Positions 1 to 7,343 of a DNA stretch of 64,000 nt are shown here, piece by piece. The number at the start of each line of letters is the position of its first letter. The first letter of the stretch is position 1. The position numbers and the translations under genes were made by a program. The notes below the pieces were generated by a model. The model was not told the origin of the DNA, did no database searches, and saw nothing but the letters and a program-made list of their open reading frames with translations. Location of the stretch: positions 1 to 64,000 of the forward strand of contig DATKAE010000110.1 in NCBI GenBank assembly GCA_035498405.1. The letters run 5' to 3'. This stretch comes from DATBFU01 sp035498405. GTDB lineage: Bacteria; Acidobacteriota; Thermoanaerobaculia; UBA5066; Gp7-AA6.

Positions 1-267
1 GAGCTCGCGGCAAATCGCCGGAAGGCCTCGCACGTCGCGCCCGACCAGCCAGAGAACGTTCTCGGGCGCCAGGGCGGCAGCGCAGGCGTCGAGCGTCTCT
101 CCGGTGACGTGAGGCGCCGGCGAAGCGGCGCCCCAGCCGGCGAGTCCGTCGTCCGTTTCAATCCGAACGACGACGTTGCGCACCGATTCGGTCGTCTCGA
201 ACGCGATCGTGTAAGGCCGGGTGAGGCCGAAGTCCTCCACCCTCGAGGTGACCGCGGCGACCCTCAC
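1..267 (-). CDS. Enolase-superfamily dipeptide epimerase / N-acetyl-D-Glu racemase-like (partial)
   Basis: Only the first 89 codons are present; the gene runs off the left edge. The translation (RVAAVTSRVEDFGLTRPYTI, then FETTESVRNVVVRIETDDG and GWGAASPAPHVTGE) is the capping-domain start of muconate-lactonizing/Ala-Glu epimerase-type enolase-superfamily enzymes. The barrel with the catalytic lysines is outside the window. The GTG start at 267 overlaps the TGA of the upstream DUF1611 gene in a GTGA junction, so the two are probably translationally coupled. In known dgcN-dgcA pairs the partner racemises N-acetyl-D-glutamate; in murein recycling the same fold epimerises L-Ala-D-Glu. The fragment cannot separate these two. 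Confidence 0.85.
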   Translation of the reverse strand, partial: MRVAAVTSRVEDFGLTRPYTIAFETTESVRNVVVRIETDDGLAGWGAASPAPHVTGETLDACAAALAPENVLWLVGRDVRGLPAICREL

Positions 268-1334
268 CGTCTCGCCTCCGCCTCGACGAACTCCCGAATC
301 GCCGGCAGGAGCCGCCCGACGCCCTCCTCGAGAGGCAGGGCCACCGGGATCGAAAGCTCGCGCTCGAGGCGATCCCGCTCGGCGCCAAGCGCCGCCGGGT
401 CGAGGCCCTCGCCGTTCAACGCGAGCCCGAGGGTGCGCGCCCCGTAGAGCCGTATCAGGGCGATCTCCTCCGACAGCGGCGGGATCGCGCATCCGCGCTC
501 CTCGAGCCCGTCGAAGAACCGGCGGGCCGGCGCATGCTGGAGCACCACTCCGCGGGCGCCCGTCGAGAGGATCAGCTCGGACCCACAGGGACCGGAAGGG
601 TTACGGAGGGCCGATTGGCCCTCCAGGAAAATCACGTCCGGCTGGAGCTCTCGCGCACAGGAGACGACCGCGTACTCGAGCTCGCCCGAGACGAAATCGT
701 TGGGCGTCGCGTCGAGCACGAACCCGAACGGGGCTCCCTGCAACCATCCCGTCTGCCCGGTGAAGACCCACGCGGAACGCATTCCGGCCGATTGAACCGC
801 CTCCGCCAGCATCCTCGCGGTCGTTCGTTTGCCGAGCGCGCAATCGGTGCCGAGCACGGCGATGCGCGGGGGCCGGACCCCAAGAGCCTCTCCCGTCCAG
901 AAGTGGAGATCGCCCGGGCGCCTCGGCCGGCGAACGTCGATGATCGTGACACCGCGCCGCCTCGCCGCCTCGGCCAGCCTCGGCTGGTCGGCAGCCAGAT
1001 GGTGCAGCCCGTTGACGATCGACAAGCCATGCTCGATCGCCTCGAGCAGCGCCGCCTCGAGACCCGGGGTGAAGACGCCGCCCGCGGTGGCGACCCCGAC
1101 GATCGCGAAGTCGGGCCTCTCCGGCAGGCGGTCGAGCGCCTCCGCGATCGAACCGAAGACCCGGATACCGCGGGGCCGTCCGTCGAGGATCTCGCCGGCG
1201 TCGCGTCCCGCCGTCGGCGGATCGATGACACCGAGAATCCGAAAGCGGCTCGATCCGCGCACCAGGCCGTGCGCCGTCTTGCCGTTCAGCGTCCCGAAGT
1301 AGCCGTCGCACAGAACGAGCGCGGTTCCGTCCAT
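264..1334 (-). CDS. DUF1611 family protein, DgcN-like (D-glutamate N-acetyltransferase candidate)
   Basis: 356 residues, usual length for DUF1611. A Rossmann-like N-terminal half is followed by a P-loop NTPase-like half with a Walker A-type stretch GTDCALGKRTT at residues 162-172. A member of this family, DgcN, acetylates D-glutamate so that its partner DgcA can racemise the product, giving a D-Glu catabolic route. The direct GTGA coupling to an enolase-superfamily epimerase at 267 is the same arrangement. Another idea for the pair is salvage of L-Ala-D-Glu from peptidoglycan. The family call is firm; the substrate is inferred from the neighbour. Confidence 0.85.
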   Translation of the reverse strand: MDGTALVLCDGYFGTLNGKTAHGLVRGSSRFRILGVIDPPTAGRDAGEILDGRPRGIRVFGSIAEALDRLPERPDFAIVGVATAGGVFTPGLEAALLEAIEHGLSIVNGLHHLAADQPRLAEAARRRGVTIIDVRRPRRPGDLHFWTGEALGVRPPRIAVLGTDCALGKRTTARMLAEAVQSAGMRSAWVFTGQTGWLQGAPFGFVLDATPNDFVSGELEYAVVSCARELQPDVIFLEGQSALRNPSGPCGSELILSTGARGVVLQHAPARRFFDGLEERGCAIPPLSEEIALIRLYGARTLGLALNGEGLDPAALGAERDRLERELSIPVALPLEEGVGRLLPAIREFVEAEARR

Positions 1335-1430
1335 CGCGGCGCATTATGACTTTTCTGGCCGCTCTGCCGACCCGCAGGAGCGCCGGTCGCCAATGATAAC
1401 CTCCGCGCCAACCCTTCCGGAGGTGTCCGC

Positions 1431-2783
1431 GTGGAATCGAGAGAAGCGTCCGCCTCCTCCCACCCGGAGCTGCTCCGAGCCTTGGGCCTCTTCGACGCGG
1501 CGGCGCTGGTCATCGGGACCGTGATCGGATCGGGCATCTTTCTCGTTCCCGCCGAAATCGTGCGCGCCGTTCATTCGGGCACGCTCATGCTCGCGGTGTG
1601 GACGGTTGGAGGCGCGCTGTCGCTTCTCGGAGCCCTTTCGCTGGCCGAGCTCGGCGCCGCCCTTCCGCACGCGGGAGGCATCTACACTTATATCGGGCGA
1701 GGCTTCGGCCCCCTGCTCGGGTTTCTCTGCGGCTGGATGCTCTTCACGGTGGCGACCTCCGGCTCGATCGCCACGCTGGGCACGGCACTCCCGATCTACC
1801 TGGGCGGACTCGTCCCGCTCAACCCCGTCACGAGCAAGCTCGTCAGCTTGGCCGCGATCCTCCTGCTCACGGCGATCAACATCGTCGGCGTCAAGAGCGG
1901 CGCGCTCGTCCAGAACATCCTGACTTCGCTCAAGGTGGGCGGTCTCGTCATCATGATCGCCGTGATTTTCTTGGCGCCTTCACCGAGTGTGCCATCCTCC
2001 GAGCCGGTGGCCGGGCCGGTCGGACCGGTGGCTTTCGGCGTCGCGCTCGTGGCCGTGCTTTGGGCCTACGAGGGCTGGCACGACGTTTCCTTCGCGGCCG
2101 GCGAGATCAAAGACCCCCAGCGCAACTTCCCGCTCGGCATCATCGGCGGGTCGCTCATCGTCATCACCCTTTATCTCGCGGCGAACCTCGCCTACCTGCA
2201 CGTCCTCTCCCCCGCCGAGATCGCCGCCTCCGAGCGCGTCGCGTTGACGGCCACCCAGAAGGTCGCCGGCGAATGGGGCGCCAAGTTCCTCACGGCCGCG
2301 ATCGTCTGCTCGATCCTCGGCGCCTTGAACGCGCTCGTCCTGGCGGGACCGCGCGCGTACTACCAGATGGCGCGGGACGGGCTCTTCTTCGAAGGTCTCG
2401 GGCAAGTGCACGCGACGTTCCGCACGCCGGTCGCCGCGCTCACCGTTCAGGCGATCTGGTCCTGTGTCCTCGTTCTTTTCATCGGAGGCTTCTCCCAGCT
2501 CTTCACCTACGTGATCTTCGGCGGGTGGATCTTCTACGGGCTCGCGGTCGCGAGCGTCATGGCCCTTCGCCGGAAAGAGCCGAGGCTCGAGCGCCCGTTC
2601 CGCGTTCCCGGCTACCCGGCCGTGCCGCTGCTCTTCGTGATCGGCGCCGGGGCGCTCGTGGCCAACACGCTGGCGACGAGTCCCCGCGAGTCCTCGATCG
2701 GCCTCGCCTTCATCGCGCTCGGCATCCCCCTCTACTTCTTCACCCCTGCGGCGAGGCGCCGGGCCCGGCAGAGGCGCGGATGA
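1431..2783 (+). CDS. APC family amino acid permease
   Basis: 450-residue integral membrane protein with about twelve hydrophobic segments. It opens with the APC-superfamily signature GTVIGSGIFLVPAEI in the first helix, and YTYIGRGFGP and YEGWHDVSFAAGEIKDP are typical of LAT/YfnA-like amino-acid transporters. It should import or exchange amino acids across the inner membrane by a secondary mechanism. The GTG start at 1431 is preceded by GGAGGTG about six bases upstream. The gene is divergent from the DUF1611/epimerase pair with only 96 bases between, so it could serve the same amino-acid or dipeptide salvage, but its substrate cannot be read from sequence. Confidence 0.93.
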   Translation: MESREASASSHPELLRALGLFDAAALVIGTVIGSGIFLVPAEIVRAVHSGTLMLAVWTVGGALSLLGALSLAELGAALPHAGGIYTYIGRGFGPLLGFLCGWMLFTVATSGSIATLGTALPIYLGGLVPLNPVTSKLVSLAAILLLTAINIVGVKSGALVQNILTSLKVGGLVIMIAVIFLAPSPSVPSSEPVAGPVGPVAFGVALVAVLWAYEGWHDVSFAAGEIKDPQRNFPLGIIGGSLIVITLYLAANLAYLHVLSPAEIAASERVALTATQKVAGEWGAKFLTAAIVCSILGALNALVLAGPRAYYQMARDGLFFEGLGQVHATFRTPVAALTVQAIWSCVLVLFIGGFSQLFTYVIFGGWIFYGLAVASVMALRRKEPRLERPFRVPGYPAVPLLFVIGAGALVANTLATSPRESSIGLAFIALGIPLYFFTPAARRRARQRRG

Positions 2784-2799
2784 GGCGCGCCGCCCCGCG

Positions 2800-3234
2800 C
2801 TAGAAGTCGCAGTCGGGGCAGCCGAGGAACGGGATGCGCTCGGCCGGGAGGGGATGGGCGTCTCCGGCGATTTGCGTCCACGCGCCGCCCTGCGCGTGCC
2901 AGAGGTAGCACTCGAGCCGGTATGCCTCGTTGGCGTCCGAGGCGAGGATCCAGCCGAACAGAACGTTCTCGGAGGCGTCGCGCGCGTGCTTCAGGAGACG
3001 CTGCCGCAAGTCCACGTCATCGCGCCCGACGCGCTCGTTGACTCTCCCGCCTCGGGCGACCACCTTCAAAAAATAGACGCCGGCGACACCCGGGGGTACG
3101 GTGCGCGCGACGTTGGACTCGGTCAGACGGATGGCCGGCTGGATGTGCACGGGAGGCGGGAGCTCCGGAAAAAGGGAAGGTTGTGCTTGGTCCTCCGCGG
3201 CCTCCTGGATCGAGCTTCGGCGGGCCAGCCGCAT
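2800..3234 (-). CDS. GIY-YIG-like domain protein
   Basis: 144 residues. The segment from about residue 50 to 115 reads GVYFLKV, then VGRDDVDLRQRLLKHAR, then an aromatic/hydrophobic strand and EAYRLECYLWH. This order matches small stand-alone GIY-YIG-type proteins in which a VGRSD.DLR.RL..H motif and a conserved EA..LEC.L.H helix surround the active site. The final Tyr of the classical GIY-YIG pair is replaced here (GVY only), and no DNA target can be named. The gene converges on the permease stop with 16 bases between. Function is unknown beyond possible nuclease ancestry. Confidence 0.6.
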   Translation of the reverse strand: MRLARRSSIQEAAEDQAQPSLFPELPPPVHIQPAIRLTESNVARTVPPGVAGVYFLKVVARGGRVNERVGRDDVDLRQRLLKHARDASENVLFGWILASDANEAYRLECYLWHAQGGAWTQIAGDAHPLPAERIPFLGCPDCDF

Positions 3235-3275
3235 CCTGGACCTCTAGTGTAGCTTAGCCTCGGACGCGCCGCACC

Positions 3276-3307
3276 CTGCCCGGAGCCAGGCTCCTGGCTC
3301 CGGGCAG
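3276..3307 (-). terminator. Perfect 15-bp inverted repeat, probable transcription terminator
   Basis: CTGCCCGGAGCCAGG at 3276-3290 and CCTGGCTCCGGGCAG at 3293-3307 are perfect reverse complements separated by two bases. The hairpin lies 20 bases past the stop of the secreted LPKTA protein (stop at 3327, minus strand) and upstream of the GIY-YIG-like gene. No T-tract follows it on the minus strand, so it would be a strong stem without the classic U-run, as is common in high-GC genomes. Confidence 0.6.
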
Positions 3308-3326
3308 CTCGATGCGGCCGGATTTT

Positions 3327-3953
3327 CTAGCCCTGACGCGACGAAAGGATCCGAAGTGTTCCCGCCACGCCGAGTGCCGCGAGACCCGCGAGCGCGACGA
3401 GCGGAAGATTGCTTGCGGTTTTCGGCAGGGGCTTGTTCTCGGCGACGACCACCGGGGGCGGCGGTGCCGGCTCCTCCTTCAACTCGGGCGTGATCACGAT
3501 CACCTTCTCCTGCTGCGGCTCCGCGAAGACGTAGACCCTTTCATGACTGGTCTGCGCGATCTTCACCGCCTCCACCTTCGGGTAGACGAATTCGATGCCG
3601 TAGTAGTTGGCCGGGTAGAACCAGGACTTGATGGCCTGCGGCATTCCCTCGGCCCTCTGGAAGTAGACGAACCGGGTCTCGTCGGTCGTTTTCGCACGAT
3701 AGTCGGGCACCGCCATCACCGTGGCGATGACCTTGGACTGATCCGGGCTCAGGAATTGAACGATCTGACGAGCCTGGTTTGTGTTCTCGACCCGGACGAC
3801 GTAGTCGCCCGGCTGGAGCACCGTTCCGGGGATCTCCGTCGGCTCGGACAGGGTCAAAGGCGTGGTCCAAGCTTTATCGGCGCGCAAAGTCTGCGCCGCA
3901 AACAGGCACAGGGCGAAACAGGCCAGAGTGATAAGCGTCTTGAGCGGTCTCAT
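3327..3953 (-). CDS. Secreted protein with C-terminal LPKTA anchor-like tail
   Basis: 208 residues. Residues 1-25 are a signal peptide (MRPLKTLITLACFALCLFAAQTLRA is hydrophobic and ends in a plausible AxA-like cleavage site). The body is a beta-rich domain of about 115 residues (PLTLSEPTEIPGTVLQPGDYVVRV) of a type I associate with Acidobacteria. A proline-rich linker follows, and the tail has LPKTAS, then a hydrophobic helix (LPLVALAGLAALGVAGTL) and a basic end RILSSRQG. That tripartite tail copies the layout of a sortase or exosortase sorting signal. No sortase lies in the window. Twin palindromes sit about 110-150 bases upstream of the start. Confidence 0.75.
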   Translation of the reverse strand: MRPLKTLITLACFALCLFAAQTLRADKAWTTPLTLSEPTEIPGTVLQPGDYVVRVENTNQARQIVQFLSPDQSKVIATVMAVPDYRAKTTDETRFVYFQRAEGMPQAIKSWFYPANYYGIEFVYPKVEAVKIAQTSHERVYVFAEPQQEKVIVITPELKEEPAPPPPVVVAENKPLPKTASNLPLVALAGLAALGVAGTLRILSSRQG

Positions 3954-4065
3954 GGTTTGTGTCCTCCTCTCTCCTGTCGCCGCGACCTCGGCTCGCCTCG
4001 GACCGGCGAAGAAACCGCTGAAAACGGCGACGCATAAGAGATAGCAAAGGCCGTGCCCGGCCCGC

Positions 4066-4105
4066 TTGATGCAAGGGCATCAACCCCTTGATGCAACGGC
4101 ATCAA
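4066..4105. promoter_or_regulatory. Two tandem 18-bp palindromes (candidate paired operator)
   Basis: TTGATGCAAGGGCATCAA at 4066-4083 and TTGATGCAACGGCATCAA at 4088-4105 are each TTGATGC-N4-GCATCAA. The two copies differ by one central base, and their centres are 22 bases apart, about two helical turns, so two dimers would bind the same DNA face. They lie between the LPKTA protein start (3953) and the epoxide hydrolase stop (4158), so the likely target is the LPKTA gene promoter. The binding regulator is not identifiable here. Confidence 0.6.
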
Positions 4106-4157
4106 ACTGCAAGCGCGACGGCCGACCCACCGGCCATATCCGGCTGACTTCCCGGGC

Positions 4158-5309
4158 TCAGCGAAGGGGTCGGAAGAACTCCCGGATGTCCTCGGCGAGC
4201 ATCTCCGGCTCTTCCCAGGCCGCGAAGTGGCCCCCGCGCGGCATTTCGGTCCAACGCTCGACCCGGTAGGAGCGTTCGCCCCACTCCCGCGGCGGATGAT
4301 CGATGTCCGCCGGGAAGATCGTGACGGCGCAAGGCACTTCGACGCGCTCGCCGGGCGCGAGCCCCCGCGGCTCCCGGTCCCGGTCGAAGTAGAGACGGTT
4401 GGCCGAATGGATCGTCCCGGTCGCCCAGTAGATGGTCAGGTGCGTCAGGAGGTCGTCCAGCGGGAACCGGCGCAAGACATCCCCGCCGCAGTCGCTCCAG
4501 GAGCGAAACTTCTCGACGATCCAGGCGGCGAGCCCCGCGGGCGAATCGAAGAGGCCGTAGGCGAGCGTCTGCGGCTTGGTTGCCTGGATGTGGTCATACG
4601 CTCCCTCCGTCCGCATCCAGGCCTGTTCTTCTTCGAGGAATCGCCGCTCCGCCTCCGAGAGCGGCGCGGATCCGGGTCCGATGCCCGGGCGAATAACGTC
4701 GGAGACGTGAATCCCGGCCACCCGCTCCGGATAGTCGAAAGCCAGCCACGCCGTCACTCCCGAACCGATGTCTCCGCCCCGCGCCGCAAACCGCGGGTAA
4801 CCCAGCACCTCGGTCATCAACCTCGCCCACAACGCCGCGATGCGCGTCTTGGTCATGCCGCGCCGTACCGGAATGCTCGAAAAGCCGAAGCCCGGCAGCG
4901 AGGGCACGACGACATGAAAGGCGTCCTCCGCCCGGCCGCCGTGGGCCGCGGGATCCGCGAGCAGAGGAATCAGTCGGCTCATCTCGTAGAAGGTGCTCGG
5001 CCACCCGTGTGTGAGCAGGATCGGCAACGCGTCGGGTTGCTTGGAGCGCGCGTGCACGAAATGAATGGCGAGACCGTCGATCGTGGCCCGAAAGTGAGGC
5101 AGCCGGTTCAGCTCCTCCTCACGCCCTCGCCAGTCGAAGCCGCTCCGCCAGCGAGCCAGAAGTTCGCGCAGGAATGCGAGATTCGTGCCGTAGTCCCAGC
5201 CGGCTCCCGGAATCTCGTCCGGCCACCGGGTGCGAGCGATCCGCTCCTTGAGGTCGACGAGTGTCTCCTCGGGCAAGGCGACCCGAAACGGCTGCGCGCG
5301 CTCTTCCAT
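4158..5309 (-). CDS. Epoxide hydrolase, microsomal (EHN) type
   Basis: 383 residues from ATG 5309, which has a purine-rich GAGGGGGGAG just upstream; the open frame extends further but that part looks non-coding. An EHN N-terminal domain (PFRVALPEETLVDLKERIAR) is followed by an alpha/beta-hydrolase core. Visible residues are the oxyanion motif HGWP at 101-104, the nucleophile Asp180 in RGGDIGS, and a catalytic His near 361 in RGGHFAAWE. The enzyme should open epoxides to diols through an ester intermediate. There is no signal peptide, so it should be cytoplasmic. It is divergent from the secreted protein at 5537. Confidence 0.9.
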   Translation of the reverse strand: MEERAQPFRVALPEETLVDLKERIARTRWPDEIPGAGWDYGTNLAFLRELLARWRSGFDWRGREEELNRLPHFRATIDGLAIHFVHARSKQPDALPILLTHGWPSTFYEMSRLIPLLADPAAHGGRAEDAFHVVVPSLPGFGFSSIPVRRGMTKTRIAALWARLMTEVLGYPRFAARGGDIGSGVTAWLAFDYPERVAGIHVSDVIRPGIGPGSAPLSEAERRFLEEEQAWMRTEGAYDHIQATKPQTLAYGLFDSPAGLAAWIVEKFRSWSDCGGDVLRRFPLDDLLTHLTIYWATGTIHSANRLYFDRDREPRGLAPGERVEVPCAVTIFPADIDHPPREWGERSYRVERWTEMPRGGHFAAWEEPEMLAEDIREFFRPLR

Positions 5310-5536
5310 CCTCCCCCCTCGTCTGACCGTAGAACACCTCCCGCCGGGCTTCGGTTGCACCACATGGTTGCATGGGCGGATGTCCGATCTTCGCCGGGTG
5401 ACCGCCGCGGGATCCGCAGGCAGCCGCGAGCGGCCTTGACTCGATGAAGGCGTCGGACAGAGACTCCTCCGCACAAGCCCCGCGTCGTCCACGAGGCAAG
5501 AGGCGCCGGCGATGCTCGCCGGTGAAGGAGGCAAGG

Positions 5537-6034
5537 ATGAGAGTGAGAACCTTTGTGGTATTTCTCGTCGCCACGACGCTCGCCGCGTTCGCCGCGGCGC
5601 AGACCAAGACCTCGGGCGCGCTCCAGTGCGGAAAGCCCGATCCCTTCCAGAAGGTCGACATCGGAGACAAGCCGAATCACGCCATGACTCTCTCGAAGGT
5701 CGCCTGCACGTGGACGAAGCCGTTCGAGATCGCCGGAATCGCGACCAAGGACGGCGCCAGCACGGCGACCGGAGAGATCAGCGGAGACAAGTCCTGGGAG
5801 CACGGTATTCACTACAGCAACATGTCGAACGGCGACCGGATCTTCGTCAAGTACCAGGGCTCCTCGAAGCTCAAGGACGGCGCTCCCCAGACCGCCGAAG
5901 GCACGTGGAGCTACACGGGCGGGACCGGCAAGATGAAAGGCATCAAGGGAAAGGGCACCTACAAGGGCGGGCCGCCCGCCGCCGACGGTTCGATGACGTT
6001 CGAGGTCGAGGGGGAGTACGAGCTTCCCAAGTAG
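5537..6034 (+). CDS. Secreted hypothetical protein, small beta-rich domain
   Basis: 165 residues from ATG 5537, with AAGGAGG about six bases upstream. Residues 1-21 form a signal peptide (MRVRTFVVFLVATTLAAFAAA, then QTKTSG). The mature part has two cysteines (about residues 30 and 56) that could pair, and a glycine-rich strand region GTWSYTGGTGKMKGIKGKGT near the C terminus that resembles small beta-barrel secreted proteins. I do not recognise a characterised family. It stands alone, with mscL 187 bases downstream. Confidence 0.7.
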   Translation: MRVRTFVVFLVATTLAAFAAAQTKTSGALQCGKPDPFQKVDIGDKPNHAMTLSKVACTWTKPFEIAGIATKDGASTATGEISGDKSWEHGIHYSNMSNGDRIFVKYQGSSKLKDGAPQTAEGTWSYTGGTGKMKGIKGKGTYKGGPPAADGSMTFEVEGEYELPK

Positions 6035-6221
6035 AGATCCGGCGGTGCCGTGGGGCCACACGCGCCGATCGTACTGAGACCGCAGCGCCGCGGCGCCTGG
6101 ACCTGCACACCGCGGGGAAGCGCAAGTCGGCCGGACTCCGGCCGGTCCTCGAATCTTCGTGTCTCGCCCGCAACTGCGCTACGCTGGGCCGCCGGCGGAT
6201 GTACCCGAAGGAGGAGACCCC

Positions 6222-6578
6222 ATGTTCAAGGGCTTCAAGGATTTCATCATGCGCGGAAACGTCCTGGACCTCGCCGTTGCGGTCATCATCGGCGGAGCGT
6301 TCGGGGCCATCGTCAACTCGCTCGTCAAGGACGTCATCACGCCGGCGATCGGCGCCATCGGCGGCCAGCCGGACTTCTCCGCCATTCGGCTGGGTCCGAT
6401 CGCGGTCGGCAACTTTCTCAACACCGTCGTGAGCTTCCTGTTCATCGCGGCGGCCCTCTACTTCTTCATCGTCGTACCCTTCAACAAGCTGACGAAGAAG
6501 AAGGAAACCGCGCCGCCGGCCCCGCCCCCGGAAGTCGCGCTCCTGACGGAAATCCGCGATCTGCTGAAAAAGCGGTAG
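6222..6578 (+). CDS. mscL: Large-conductance mechanosensitive channel
   Basis: 118 residues, starting MFKGFKDFIMRGNVLDLAVA, the family's diagnostic N-terminal amphipathic helix and TM1. TM1 (AVAVIIGGAFGAIVNSLVKD) carries the small-residue pore lining, TM2 is FLNTVVSFLFIAAALYFFIVV, and a cytoplasmic C-terminal helix (EVALLTEIRDLLKKR) follows a proline-rich linker. The channel opens under membrane tension to release solutes during hypo-osmotic shock. The start at 6222 has GAAGGAGGA about seven bases upstream. Confidence 0.97.
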   Translation: MFKGFKDFIMRGNVLDLAVAVIIGGAFGAIVNSLVKDVITPAIGAIGGQPDFSAIRLGPIAVGNFLNTVVSFLFIAAALYFFIVVPFNKLTKKKETAPPAPPPEVALLTEIRDLLKKR

Positions 6579-6647
6579 GCAGAGCTTCGGTTCGACGCCG
6601 TCGAGGGCCCGGCCGGTCGCCGGGGTAGCGGTGGGCCGGCCTCGGCC

Positions 6648-6662
6648 GGAGCCTGCGGCTCC
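6648..6662 (+). terminator. Short GC hairpin downstream of mscL
   Basis: GGAGCC-TGC-GGCTCC lies 70 bases after the mscL stop, followed by CGTGGAAGG rather than a T-tract. It could end mscL transcription, but such short GC repeats also occur by chance in this composition. Confidence 0.25.
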
Positions 6663-6754
6663 CGTGGAAGGAGGTTGCGCGCACGACGAGCTCCGAAAAT
6701 CGCCAGCGTCGTTTCATAGACGAGAGAGCCGGCTCCGGCCGAAGGGAGCAACCC

Positions 6755-7342
6755 GTGAGAAAGATCGTCGTTCTCTCCGCTCTCGCTCTGTGGGTCTTCG
6801 CGGCTCTGGGCGAACAGCCGTCAAGGCCGCCCGAGACTGGTCCCGGCGGCTACGAGATAGGTAAGCCGCTCCCGCCGAAAGCTCAGGATCTCCAAAAGAG
6901 CGCCCGGCAGGCGGCGCCTATCCCTTACACTTCGACACGCGTGAAGCGACTGGCGCTGTCGGTGACGCTGTGTCTGGCCGCGATCGGGCCCTCGGCAGGG
7001 CTCTCGATCGAGCCGCGGGAGTGCCCCGCGATCGATTCTCCTTCTCCCGCGAGCGCCCCCTATTGTCCCGCCGTGGATCCAGTCGGCAGGGCCAGCCTCC
7101 GCGTTTTTCTGGATCGCCGGACTGGAAGGCTCCGAGCGCCGACTCCCGAGGAGGCTCGGGCCCTCTTCGAGGCCCGCGGGCGTGGCGTCGAGTACCTCGA
7201 GCCCCTCGAGGTGGTCCGTCACCCCGACGGAATGCGGTCGGTCAACTTGAAGGGGGCGTTCGCGTCCCAGATCGTCGCGCACAAGAACCCGGACGGATCC
7301 GTCTCGACCCGTTGTGTCCCGGCCGGCGCGGAGGACAAGTAG
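6755..7342 (+). CDS. Secreted hypothetical protein; one frame holding two signal peptides
   Basis: 195 codons. The frame starts MRKIVVLSALALWVFAALGE, a signal peptide, with a 40-residue proline-rich stretch after it. A second signal peptide, KRLALSVTLCLAAIGPSAG, follows a GTG at 6941 (codon 63). The remaining 110 residues (RVFLDRRTGRLRAPTPEEARALFEAR; then MRSVNLKGAFASQIVAHKNPDG; STRCVPAG) resemble a short secreted domain I know next to PEP-CTERM-type or protease genes. Two start sites in one frame, a recent fusion, or loss of a stop would all explain it. Its stop is one base before the GTG of the protease at 7344. Confidence 0.6.
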   Translation: MRKIVVLSALALWVFAALGEQPSRPPETGPGGYEIGKPLPPKAQDLQKSARQAAPIPYTSTRVKRLALSVTLCLAAIGPSAGLSIEPRECPAIDSPSPASAPYCPAVDPVGRASLRVFLDRRTGRLRAPTPEEARALFEARGRGVEYLEPLEVVRHPDGMRSVNLKGAFASQIVAHKNPDGSVSTRCVPAGAEDK

Positions 7343-7343
7343 C

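Noticed and set aside
4158..5534. Long form of the epoxide hydrolase (start at 5534)
   Set aside because: The first 75 codons have no family similarity; ATG 5309 has a strong purine-rich site and starts the EHN domain.
6129..6143. GGCCGG-ACT-CCGGCC repeat after 5537-6034
   Set aside because: Six-base GGCCGG repeats are frequent in this composition; no T-tract or other support.
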